From NCBI GenBank assembly GCA_026395775.1, contig JAPLYA010000016.1:1-8875 (forward strand): a DNA stretch of 8,875 nucleotides. Direction: 5' to 3'. How positions within the stretch are numbered: position 1 is the stretch's first letter; the number at the start of each line of letters is the position of its first letter. Both the position numbers and the translations under genes were made by a program. The notes below the pieces were generated by a model, which saw nothing but the letters and a program-made list of their open reading frames with translations, had not been told where the DNA came from and made no database searches. Below are positions 1 through 6,600 of the stretch, in pieces. This stretch comes from Candidatus Pacearchaeota archaeon (GTDB taxonomy: Archaea; Nanobdellota; Nanobdellia; Pacearchaeales; GW2011-AR1).

Positions 1-162
1 AAAAACTAATAAATAAAATTTTACTAATTGATAAATTGTAAACTATTTCAGTTTACTTGATAATTGTTTTCATTGGCTTGGAGATTGATGTAAAGAACCA
101 AGGGAGTCCCTTTCCTAACTACAAAATTAGTTTAGTATTTACCTCTAAAAACAAGTTTATAA
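1..162. other. Intergenic region downstream of gyrA, no gene seen
   Basis: These bases follow the gyrA stop codon and run to the window edge. Neither strand has an open frame of useful length, and I see no tRNA-like T-arm or anticodon pattern. The stretch is AT-rich. It contains a 7-bp inverted repeat at 38-56, an odd-centred palindrome around 100-112 (aaggga-g-tccctt) whose single-base loop is too small for a normal hairpin, and a short T run on the transcribed strand just after gyrA. It is probably 3' untranslated and terminator sequence. Confidence 0.6.
38..56 (-). terminator. Weak hairpin downstream of gyrA
   Basis: A perfect 7-bp inverted repeat (gtaaact / agtttac) encloses a 5-base loop, about 107 nt beyond the gyrA stop. 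No long T tract follows it on the minus strand, so it is not a classical intrinsic terminator. Archaeal termination usually needs only oligo-T, and a T5 run lies closer to the gene at 147-151. Either could end the gyrase transcript, and neither is strong. Confidence 0.2.
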
Positions 163-2664
163 TTAGCTAACTTCTTGTTCATCAGCTATCTTAACAAGAT
201 CTACAACTTTGTCTTGGTCTTGAAGCTTGACTATTCTTACACCTTGGGTTGCTCTTGACATGACTCTAATTTCTTTTACACTAGTTCTTATGACCATTCC
301 TTTTGCTGTTGTGACTATTATTGAATCTTTTTCAGCAGCTGAAACAGAATTTACAACCTCTCCTGTTTTATCTGAAACTTTTAGATTAATAACTCCTTTG
401 CAAGCTCTTCCTGTTAATCTGTAATCCTCAACTTCGCTTCTTTTTCCATAACCTTTTTCTGTTATTGTTAAAATTGTTGCATCTGTTTTTCCTAATGGCA
501 AGACCTCTAGAGAGACAACAGCATCATTTTGGTTTAGCTTGACTCCTGTTACTCCATAGCTAGCTCTGCCCATGCTTCGAACTTCATCACTATTAAAGCG
601 AATTGCCTGGCCTTTTTTTGTTACTAATAGAAGCTCTTGCTTTTCTTTTATTGGCTGAACCTCAATAACAGAATCATCATCTGGAATTGCAATTGCTCTA
701 ACTCCAGAAGCCCGAGGTTTTGAAAACATAGCCATCCTCATTTTCTTTATCATTCCTTTTTTTGTAACAATAACTAGATTATCTTCAAAACTTTTTACAG
801 AGATAACAGAAGAGATATTTTCATCTTTCAAATTTAGGATATTGGCAAGGCTTCTGCCTTTTCCATATCTTTCCATAGAAGGAATATTATATGCTTTCAG
901 CCAGTATACTCTGCCTTTATCTGTGAAGAACATCAAATAATCATGGGTAGTGCAGTAAATTAGTTCTTTTACAAAATCACCTGTTGCTAAATCGCTTCCA
1001 ATAACTCCTTTTCCGCCTCTTTTCTGCTCTTTGTATGTCTTGATGTCCATTCTCTTGACATAACCTTTATCTGTTATTGTTACAACAACATCTGACTTCT
1101 GAACTAGATCCTTTTCTTGCAATTCTTGAATATCCCTCTGCATAACTTGCGTTCTTCTTTCATCCCCATATTTGCGTTTTAATTCTAGAACTTCTTTTCT
1201 TATTACCTCAAGAATATTTTTTTCAGAAGAAAGAAGTCTGTTTAACTCTGTAATCAAAGAGTCTAGCGATTCTTTTTCTTTTTTTAGCTTGTCATTTTCT
1301 AGTTTAGTTAAAGCAGACAACTTCATATCAAGAATTGCTTCTGCCTGTTTCAAAGAAAGCTTGTATTTATTCATTAATTTTTCTTTTGCATCAGTAATAT
1401 GCTCTGCTTTTTTGATTAAGTCAATAACATTATCTATATCTTTCAAAGCAATTATCAAGCCAAGAACAATCTCTAACCTCTCTTCTGCTTTTTTCAAATC
1501 AAACTTTGTTCTTTTTTCTACAATATCTTTTCTATGCTTGGCATATTCTATTATAAATCTTTTTAAATCAAGGGTTTGGGGCTTGCCTTTAACTAGAGCT
1601 AGAAGATTAATATCAAAGTTATCTTGCAATCTTGTGTATTTGAAAAGTTTGTTAATTACAAATTTAGGATCAACTCCTTTTCTTAGCTCAATAACAATTC
1701 TGACTTTACCTTTTGCTGATTCATCTCTTATGTCCGATAATTCCTGAATTTTCTTTTCTGCTACTAGATTAGCTATTTGTTTTATTAACTCGGCTTTGTT
1801 AACCATATAGGGAATTTCTGTGACTATTATTCTGTATTTTCCTTTTTTCTCTTCACTTGATAATTTTCCTCTGATTGTGATTCTGCCTCTTCCTGTTTTA
1901 TATAACTCAAGCATATCTCCTGAAATCTGCCCGCCTGTTGGGAAATCAGGGCCTTGGATTATATTGCATAATTTTTCAATAGAAATCTCTGGGTTTTCAA
2001 TATAGGCAATTATTCCCTCGCAAACTTCTGTTAGATTATGTGGAGGAATATTTGTTGCCATTCCTACTGCAATTCCCGAAGCTCCATTAATTAAAAGATT
2101 TGGAAGTTTTGCAGGCAGGATTTCAGGCTCTTTTAATGTGTTATCAAAATTACCTGTGAACTTCACTGTATCTTTATCTAGGTCTTCTAATAATTCCACT
2201 GAGATAGGAGCTAGTTTGGCTTCAGTATACCTCTGTGCTGCTGGAGGATCGTTATCCAATGAACCAAAATTGCCTTGCCCATGAACTAGAGGATATCTCA
2301 AACTAAAATCTTGAGCCATTCTTACCAATGAGTCATATATAGCCATATCTCCATGAGGGTGATATTTTCCCATGCACTCTCCAACTATCCTTGCTGATTT
2401 TACAGTATGCTTATCTGGAGTCAATCCTAGTTTCTCCATTGTATAGAGAATTCTTCTGTGAACAGGCTTGAGCCCATCTTCTACTGCTGGCAGGGCTCGA
2501 GCTACAATAACAGACATGGCATAATCTATATATGCTTTTTCCATTTCTTCTGTTATTTCGGCATTCTCTACACCTTTCTCGTTTGCCTTTTCAGCTTTGC
2601 TCTCTTCGCTCTCTTCATCTTCTTCAAATTCTTCTTCTTTTTCTTCTGGTTTTTCTTTTGGCAT
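163..2664 (-). CDS. gyrA: DNA gyrase subunit A
   Basis: Breakage-reunion subunit of DNA gyrase. It pairs with GyrB to cut, pass and reseal duplex DNA, adding negative supercoils in the cytoplasm. The 833-residue product has the full architecture. The winged-helix domain carries the motif HPHGD (102-106) and the catalytic tyrosine Tyr146 in AAQRYTE. Tower and coiled-coil segments span about 370-510, and a beta-pinwheel C-terminal domain starts near 520. The canonical GyrA box is present as QKRGGKG (547-553), which marks it as gyrase rather than topoisomerase IV ParC. Residues 1-40 form an unusual acidic, E/K-rich extension. At the quinolone-contact position equivalent to E. coli Ser83 there is Met107, while the neighbouring acidic residue Asp111 is kept. 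The ATG lies 2 nt after the stop of the preceding gene with no clear Shine-Dalgarno, so coupled translation is likely. Met41 is an alternative start that would remove the acidic tail. Confidence 0.97.
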   Translation of the reverse strand: MPKEKPEEKEEEFEEDEESEESKAEKANEKGVENAEITEEMEKAYIDYAMSVIVARALPAVEDGLKPVHRRILYTMEKLGLTPDKHTVKSARIVGECMGKYHPHGDMAIYDSLVRMAQDFSLRYPLVHGQGNFGSLDNDPPAAQRYTEAKLAPISVELLEDLDKDTVKFTGNFDNTLKEPEILPAKLPNLLINGASGIAVGMATNIPPHNLTEVCEGIIAYIENPEISIEKLCNIIQGPDFPTGGQISGDMLELYKTGRGRITIRGKLSSEEKKGKYRIIVTEIPYMVNKAELIKQIANLVAEKKIQELSDIRDESAKGKVRIVIELRKGVDPKFVINKLFKYTRLQDNFDINLLALVKGKPQTLDLKRFIIEYAKHRKDIVEKRTKFDLKKAEERLEIVLGLIIALKDIDNVIDLIKKAEHITDAKEKLMNKYKLSLKQAEAILDMKLSALTKLENDKLKKEKESLDSLITELNRLLSSEKNILEVIRKEVLELKRKYGDERRTQVMQRDIQELQEKDLVQKSDVVVTITDKGYVKRMDIKTYKEQKRGGKGVIGSDLATGDFVKELIYCTTHDYLMFFTDKGRVYWLKAYNIPSMERYGKGRSLANILNLKDENISSVISVKSFEDNLVIVTKKGMIKKMRMAMFSKPRASGVRAIAIPDDDSVIEVQPIKEKQELLLVTKKGQAIRFNSDEVRSMGRASYGVTGVKLNQNDAVVSLEVLPLGKTDATILTITEKGYGKRSEVEDYRLTGRACKGVINLKVSDKTGEVVNSVSAAEKDSIIVTTAKGMVIRTSVKEIRVMSRATQGVRIVKLQDQDKVVDLVKIADEQEVS

Positions 2665-2666
2665 TT

Positions 2667-3065
2667 TTAGATTTTTATTTTGCTTGATTTAGTTGTTAAA
2701 TCTTCTATATTGTTAAATTCTATTGTATTATCTGCGAGCTCTCTTAAGTAAGTGTTTTTAATATCTTTTTGTACAGCTAAAATAAGCTTTTTTCTCTCGC
2801 CTAAAACATAGCCAACTTCAAGTAACATTCCTTCGCTTTTCTCTTCTGATTTTAATATCACTAAAACAATATCGGCTTCATCAATTTTTTTGAATGCGTA
2901 TTCAAATATCTGCTTTTTAGATTTTTTAAAAAATGAATTATCTTCGAATAGTGTACAGTAGTGCTCATGATTTTCCTTTTCTGAAGCAGCACATATTTTT
3001 CTCATATTCTCTTTTAACTCTTCTTTGTTTTCTCCTGTGTACTTGAATGATATAAAGATTTTCAT
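2667..3065 (-). CDS. Nucleoside 2-deoxyribosyltransferase-like protein in gyrase operon
   Basis: A 132-residue protein with the layout of the nucleoside 2-deoxyribosyltransferase/TIR-like Rossmann fold. It opens with a hydrophobic strand (MKIFISF). A mid-protein segment IDEADIVLVIL (61-71) carries Asp65, and EGMLLEVGYVLG (78-89) puts Glu83 where this family has its catalytic glutamate, before a strand KKLILAV (92-98). The match is by motif only and the substrate is unknown. It could be a nucleotide-processing enzyme or a non-enzymatic relative. The ATG at 3065 is chosen because the frame can be extended only through a TTG codon inside gyrB. This start follows the gyrB TAA by a single base, and the stop is 2 nt before gyrA, so it is an integral operon member. 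I see no Shine-Dalgarno, which suggests coupling to gyrB translation. No signal peptide or membrane segment is evident. Confidence 0.7.
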   Translation of the reverse strand: MKIFISFKYTGENKEELKENMRKICAASEKENHEHYCTLFEDNSFFKKSKKQIFEYAFKKIDEADIVLVILKSEEKSEGMLLEVGYVLGERKKLILAVQKDIKNTYLRELADNTIEFNNIEDLTTKSSKIKI

Positions 3066-3066
3066 G

Positions 3067-6000
3067 TTAAATATCAACAAAAGCTTCGTGAGCTTTTTCG
3101 ATTATGAACTGCTTGCGAGGCTCGACATCATCTCCCATTAAGATTGAGAATATTCTATCGGCTTCAACTGCATCATCAACTGTTACTTTTTTCATCATTC
3201 TAGTTGATGGATTCATTGTTGTATCCCAGAGTTGTTGGGGATTCATCTCTCCTAAGCCCTTGAATCTTGTGACATTTGAATTTCCTGTTTTATCCAGAAC
3301 TTTTTCAAGTTCTTTGTCTGAATAAACATAAATATCCTCTTTTTTTCTAATCTTGTATAATGGTGAAACAGCAATAAAAACATGTCCTGTTTCTATCAAA
3401 TGAGGCATGAATCTGAAGAAGAAAGTTAATAGCAAAGTTCTGATGTGACTTCCATCAACATCAGCATCTGTCATTATTATTACCTTATTATAGCGCAACT
3501 TTTCTAGATTAAACTCCTCTCTGACACTTGTTCCAATTGCTGTTATTAAGTTGGTTATTTCTTCTGAAGAGAGAACTTTTATTGGAGATGCTTTTTCTAC
3601 ATTTAGAATTTTTCCTTTTAATGGCAATATAGCTTGATATTCTTTATTTCTAGCCATTTTTGCACTATTATGAACAAAGACTCCAGAAGCAAGAGCAAAA
3701 TTATGCGTTTCTTTAACTTCTAAATCATAAACATCCAACCTTTTTGATAAAAATTCAATTCTTTTAATTTTGTGATTGTAGTTTTTTACTGTTTCTTGCA
3801 TCTCTTCTGGACTATTATTAAAAAATCTTGAACAAAATGTTTTTAGACTTAAAATGTTCTTATCATTATTCTCTATTCTTGTTCTATCAAAATTATTGAG
3901 ATTTCCTTCATTTTCAATAACCTTCTTCATTAGTTTTATTGTCTTTTCAAAATAAGTCCGATTGTATGCTATTTTTCTCTTCTCCCTGAAATCTGGGGTC
4001 CATTGCTCTCTTGTTTTTTCTCTTCTCCAGACTATTAATGTCTCATCTTTCCATTGCTCTTTTGCTAAGCTTGACAAATACTCTTTTGCATCGGGATTTT
4101 CTTCAAAGAACTTTTTAACCTTTTCGGATGCTTTTATCCTGTTTTTTTCATCGGCCCAGTACTTCTTTTGTTGTTCATCTAGCTGTTGATTATTCTTTTT
4201 TCTATAATCTTCATTTGAATTGTAAAATTCTTTAAACTTCTGAGTAATGAAATCTTTGTATTCTTGATTTTTCCATTGTTCTTTTGCTCTTTCTGAAAGC
4301 ATTTTTTGAATTTCTGGCTGTTTTGCCCATTCGCTAACCTTTTTTCTGTATTCGAGATTTCTGTGAGCTGCTCTGGCCTTTTCTTTTACGTCTTCTCTGT
4401 GTAGGGTTTTATCTAAATGCTGGGTATGAATAATCAAATGTTCTTCTTTTGGTATTCTTATTATATTTGAAGGATTGTTATTTAATTTGTTAAAATCAAT
4501 ATGGTGTTTGTGATCTCCTTGTTTTTTTGAATAAATCTTGTTTGATAGGTTAAATTCATCAGTTAGTATGTGAGTAAAAATCCACTTTTTATTCATATCG
4601 AAAACCATTTCATAGCCATCTATTGTTATTTTTCCCTCTATCTTAGAAATTTGTTTATATAAAGGCATTATAGAATCTTCATTTGTTAATTTTTCAGCTT
4701 CTTTATACTTGCCATTCCTAAGCATAAACTTGTGATTTGGGGTACAGGCAATCTCCTGGTTATTATCTAGAGTTATTTTTATAACTTCTGCATCTGTTTT
4801 TGTTATTCTTGGATTTTCAATTTTTGCTATCCCTATGCTTCCATTTTCTTTTATAGTATAGCAGAAGTTTTCTTTTCCTTGTCCGTTTTCTTTAACAAGC
4901 TCTATAAAAGATAAATTTCTCCCATCTGCCAATGCTACTTTTGTGTCTCCTGAAAAACAACCTCCCGCAGATTCTCCTTCCACCAGATACAATTCTGTTT
5001 TTTCTTTTTTCTTGCTAGAGCAATCAGCAAGCTTGCCAGGCAAGCCACCTGAACCAAATGCCGATTTTCTTCTGACTAAATCTTTAGCCTTACTTGCAGC
5101 TATTCTTGCTTTGGCTGATTCAAATGCTTTTTGGGCAATTTTCTTTGCTATTTGAGGATTTTCTTCGAAGAACTCAGATAGAGCAGCTGATACAATTGAA
5201 TCTAAAATTCCTTTTATTTCTGAATTTCCTAGTTTTGTTTTTGTCTGTCCTTCAAATTGAGGATTCGGGATTTTAATTGAGACAATTGCAGTTAAGCCTT
5301 CTCTAACATCATCTCCTGTTAAATTGCCTGTTTTCAATATTCCTTGTTTTTGGGCATAATCATTAATTACTCTAGTTAAAGCTGTTTTAAATCCTATAAT
5401 GTGGGTTCCGCCTTCAACTGTATTGATTGTGTTGACAAAACCAAATATGTTTTCTTGATAACCTGTGTTGTATTGAACAGCTATTTCCACTATTGTTGAA
5501 TCTGTTTGTTTTTTAAAATAAACAGGCTTGTGAATAATTTCTTTGCTTTTATTTAACCATTTGACAAACTCAATTAAACCTCCCTCATACTGAAAATCCT
5601 CTTGCTTGTCTTTTCTTTCGTCTTTTAAAACAATTTTGACTCCTGCATTAAGAAAAGCTATTTCTCTGAATCTTGTGGCTAGAAAATTAAAATCATAGTC
5701 TGTTGTTGGAAATATGCTTGTATCTGGGAAAAAGGTTATTGTTGTTCCTGTTTCATTTTTGTCGCAAGAACCAATTGTTTTTAAAGAAGTTGAAGGCTTA
5801 CCTATTTCATATTCTTGTTTGTAGATTTTTCCATCTCTCTTTATTGTGGCAATAAGCTTTTTAGATAATGCTGCTACAACACTAATACCTACCCCATGCA
5901 AACCCCCAGAGATTTGATATGACTTCTTGTCAAACTTGCCTCCTGCATGAAGCTTTGTGATAACTATTTCTAAAGCTGGTTTTTTATAGATGGGATGCAT

Positions 6001-6246
6001 GTCGACTGGAATGCCTCTGCCGTCATCTTCTACTGTTACTGAGTCGTCTTTGTGGATAGTAACCAGAATTTTCTTGCAGAAACCAGCCATTGCTTCATCA
6101 ACAGAATTGTCTACAACTTCGTAAACAAGATGATGCAAGCCTTCCTTGCCTGTTGAACCTATGTACATGCTCGGGCGCATCCTAATCCCTTCAAGTCCTT
6201 CGAGCACCTTTATATCCTCTGCTTTGTAATCTTTTTTCTCACTCAT
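3067..6246 (-). CDS. gyrB: DNA gyrase subunit B precursor containing an intein
   Basis: ATPase and TOPRIM subunit of DNA gyrase; it powers strand passage by GyrA. The precursor is 1059 residues: a host protein of 628 plus a 431-residue intein. The GHKL ATPase domain shows Glu43 and Asn47 in YEVVDNSVDEA, DDGRGIP (74-80) and GLHGVG, and the transducer carries the QTK loop. The TOPRIM domain has Glu423 in VEGESAGG and, after splicing, Asp496/Asp498/Asp500 in TDADVDGSH. The end matches the GyrB tail (RFKGLGEMNPQQLWDTTMNP). It lacks the large insert of E. coli GyrB (804 residues) and has the common short length. I chose the ATG at 6246 because a perfect AGGAGG lies 4 nt upstream. An in-frame ATG at 6264 would place that Shine-Dalgarno inside the coding region. 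The start overlaps the stop of a 43-codon ORF. Without splicing the TOPRIM centre would be disrupted. Confidence 0.97.
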   Translation of the reverse strand: MSEKKDYKAEDIKVLEGLEGIRMRPSMYIGSTGKEGLHHLVYEVVDNSVDEAMAGFCKKILVTIHKDDSVTVEDDGRGIPVDMHPIYKKPALEIVITKLHAGGKFDKKSYQISGGLHGVGISVVAALSKKLIATIKRDGKIYKQEYEIGKPSTSLKTIGSCDKNETGTTITFFPDTSIFPTTDYDFNFLATRFREIAFLNAGVKIVLKDERKDKQEDFQYEGGLIEFVKWLNKSKEIIHKPVYFKKQTDSTIVEIAVQYNTGYQENIFGFVNTINTVEGGTHIIGFKTALTRVINDYAQKQGILKTGNLTGDDVREGLTAIVSIKIPNPQFEGQTKTKLGNSEIKGILDSIVSAALSEFFEENPQIAKKIAQKAFESAKARIAASKAKDLVRRKSAFGSGGLPGKLADCSSKKKEKTELYLVEGESAGGCFSGDTKVALADGRNLSFIELVKENGQGKENFCYTIKENGSIGIAKIENPRITKTDAEVIKITLDNNQEIACTPNHKFMLRNGKYKEAEKLTNEDSIMPLYKQISKIEGKITIDGYEMVFDMNKKWIFTHILTDEFNLSNKIYSKKQGDHKHHIDFNKLNNNPSNIIRIPKEEHLIIHTQHLDKTLHREDVKEKARAAHRNLEYRKKVSEWAKQPEIQKMLSERAKEQWKNQEYKDFITQKFKEFYNSNEDYRKKNNQQLDEQQKKYWADEKNRIKASEKVKKFFEENPDAKEYLSSLAKEQWKDETLIVWRREKTREQWTPDFREKRKIAYNRTYFEKTIKLMKKVIENEGNLNNFDRTRIENNDKNILSLKTFCSRFFNNSPEEMQETVKNYNHKIKRIEFLSKRLDVYDLEVKETHNFALASGVFVHNSAKMARNKEYQAILPLKGKILNVEKASPIKVLSSEEITNLITAIGTSVREEFNLEKLRYNKVIIMTDADVDGSHIRTLLLTFFFRFMPHLIETGHVFIAVSPLYKIRKKEDIYVYSDKELEKVLDKTGNSNVTRFKGLGEMNPQQLWDTTMNPSTRMMKKVTVDDAVEADRIFSILMGDDVEPRKQFIIEKAHEAFVDI
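3961..4371 (-). repeat. Tandem helical repeats of about 17 residues in the intein
   Basis: Intein residues about 197-333 read as seven or eight degenerate units of 16-21 residues. Examples are SERAKEQWKNQE, TQKFKEFYNSNED, SEKVKKFFEENPD, SSLAKEQWKDE and REKTREQWTPD. The shared pattern is a hydrophobic residue, then K/R-E-x-W/F, a short polar turn with D/N/P, then a new helix. The array is very basic and lies just after the HNH motif. It resembles the modular DNA-binding repeats attached to other homing nucleases, but I cannot assign it to a named family. Confidence 0.6.
4426..4512 (-). other. HNH nuclease motif inside the GyrB intein
   Basis: Intein residues 150-178. They begin with the cluster HKHHID, followed by NKLNNNPSNI with Asn165, and end with EEHLIIH. 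This is the order expected of an HNH (beta-beta-alpha-metal) nuclease: paired histidines, the central asparagine region, then the distal histidine pair at 174 and 178. All expected metal and catalytic positions appear present. The likely target is an intein-less gyrB allele at the TOPRIM motif, as for other homing endonucleases. Confidence 0.82.
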
Positions 6247-6370
6247 TTTTCCTCCTATTCTCATTTTGTTGGTAATAACTAACTTCGTTTCGTAAACTTT
6301 TTAATTGTGTAAGTTTGGGTAATTGAATTCCAAGTAAAATTTCCTCTGCTGTGTATTTTTTAATTTCCAT
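6239..6370 (-). CDS. 43-residue small ORF at the head of the gyrase operon
   Basis: An open frame of 43 codons from ATG at 6370 to TGA at 6239-6241, ending inside the gyrB start (ATGAGTGAG; 8-nt overlap). The product begins MEIKKYTAEEILLGIQ and ends in a polar, basic tail with NRRKNE. It looks like one or two short amphipathic helices with no membrane segment, and I do not recognise a family. Its last codons contain the AGGAGG that serves gyrB, so ribosomes translating it would pass over the gyrB start. It could be a leader peptide coupling translation, a small protein in its own right, or a chance frame. No Shine-Dalgarno precedes it, only A-rich sequence, and a candidate TATA box lies about 55 nt upstream. 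An unbroken frame in such AT-rich DNA ending exactly at gyrB favours a real ORF. Confidence 0.5.
   Translation of the reverse strand: MEIKKYTAEEILLGIQLPKLTQLKSLRNEVSYYQQNENRRKNE
6251..6256 (-). promoter_or_regulatory. Shine-Dalgarno site for gyrB
   Basis: A perfect AGGAGG lies on the minus strand, 4 nt before the ATG at 6244-6246. It decides the gyrB start over the in-frame ATG at 6262-6264, which lies upstream of the site. It is the only full-strength Shine-Dalgarno I see in the window; the two downstream genes seem to depend on coupling. Confidence 0.85.
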
Positions 6371-6423
6371 TTTTTTTTGATAATTTCGATTAAATTTGAT
6401 TGATTTTGATTTAAGTTTGCTGG

Positions 6424-6431
6424 TATAAAAA
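6424..6431 (-). promoter_or_regulatory. Candidate TATA box of the gyrase operon
   Basis: The minus strand reads TTTTTATA here, close to the archaeal TATA consensus. Transcription would begin about 25 nt downstream, near 6400, leaving a leader of about 30 nt before the 43-codon ORF or about 155 nt before gyrB. No convincing purine-rich BRE precedes it, and the region is so AT-rich that other TATA-like strings exist (for example near 6436-6444). Confidence 0.35.
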
Positions 6432-6439
6432 GGGATATT

Positions 6440-6461
6440 TTTAACCTCTCGATAGGTTAAA
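6440..6461. promoter_or_regulatory. 8-bp inverted repeat upstream of the candidate TATA box
   Basis: Two perfect 8-base arms (tttaacct / aggttaaa) flank a 6-base spacer. The element sits 8 bp upstream of the candidate gyrase-operon TATA box. The position suits a dimeric regulator site or an activator site. It could equally be an RNA hairpin near the end of the upstream transcript. Confidence 0.35.
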
Positions 6462-6523
6462 GATTACAGGCTTTAAAAAGCTTTCTAGGATTTTGTCGAC
6501 GATAAAAGCTTGAATTGCATGAT

Positions 6524-6589
6524 AAAATATATATTAAGATATATATTTTGCGATATATATTTTAGAATATATATGTTGGAGAATATATT
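6524..6589. repeat. Cluster of pure A/T palindromes between operons
   Basis: Three consecutive A/T-only inverted repeats. At 6524-6549 there are perfect 11-bp arms with a 4-base spacer (taag). At 6553-6574 there are perfect 9-bp arms with a 4-base spacer (ttag). At 6582-6589 there is the 8-bp palindrome aatatatt. The first two have equal spacer size and similar arms, so they look like copies of one unit. They lie 10-75 bases beyond the aldo/keto reductase stop and upstream of the gyrase promoter candidate. They could act as terminator hairpins, a protein-binding array, or easily unwound DNA. Confidence 0.6.
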
Positions 6590-6600
6590 ATACTGTGGGC

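Larger units (their letters stand above)
3667..4959 (-). mobile_element. GyrB intein with HNH homing endonuclease (431 aa)
   Basis: An in-frame protein-splicing element inserted between the second Gly of VEGESAGG and Ser of SAKMAR, seven residues after the catalytic TOPRIM glutamate. The boundaries are read from the host sequence: joining the flanks restores the normal motif. Splicing residues are complete. Cys1 begins CFSGDTKVAL, block B has the TxxH pair Thr73/His76, block F is VYDLEVKETHNF (410-421), and the C-terminal His430-Asn431 is followed by Ser+1. Residues 150-178 carry an HNH nuclease motif (His152/153, Asn165, His174, His178) instead of LAGLIDADG. Residues about 197-333 are tandem helical repeats, probably for DNA binding. 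The blocks strongly resemble the Synechocystis GyrB intein as I remember it (435 residues, same site). With both HNH and splicing motifs intact, it looks like an active homing element; nuclease activity is inferred. Confidence 0.95.

Noticed and set aside
1..162. tRNA or small RNA downstream of gyrA
   Set aside because: There is no cloverleaf, T-arm consensus or conserved RNA motif, only AT-rich sequence with short inverted repeats.
1172..1747. 191-codon open frame on the plus strand
   Set aside because: It is antisense to the GyrA tower/coiled-coil region and its product is an S/F/L-rich mirror of Lys/Glu/Leu codons; no domain or ribosome site supports it.
2458..2670. Plus-strand frame ending in a phenylalanine-rich, membrane-like tail
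   Set aside because: The Phe run is only the reverse complement of the Glu/Lys codons in the GyrA acidic N-terminus.
3066..3080. Upstream TTG start adding five residues to the deoxyribosyltransferase-like protein
   Set aside because: It lies inside gyrB and would precede a good ATG that begins the first strand of the fold.
3667..4959. LAGLIDADG endonuclease in the intein
   Set aside because: No LAGLIDADG-like repeats are visible; the histidine/asparagine pattern fits HNH.
6371..6423. Recurring AATCAAA-like words as an operator array
   Set aside because: The words are degenerate and irregularly spaced, and such strings are expected in A/T-rich leader DNA.
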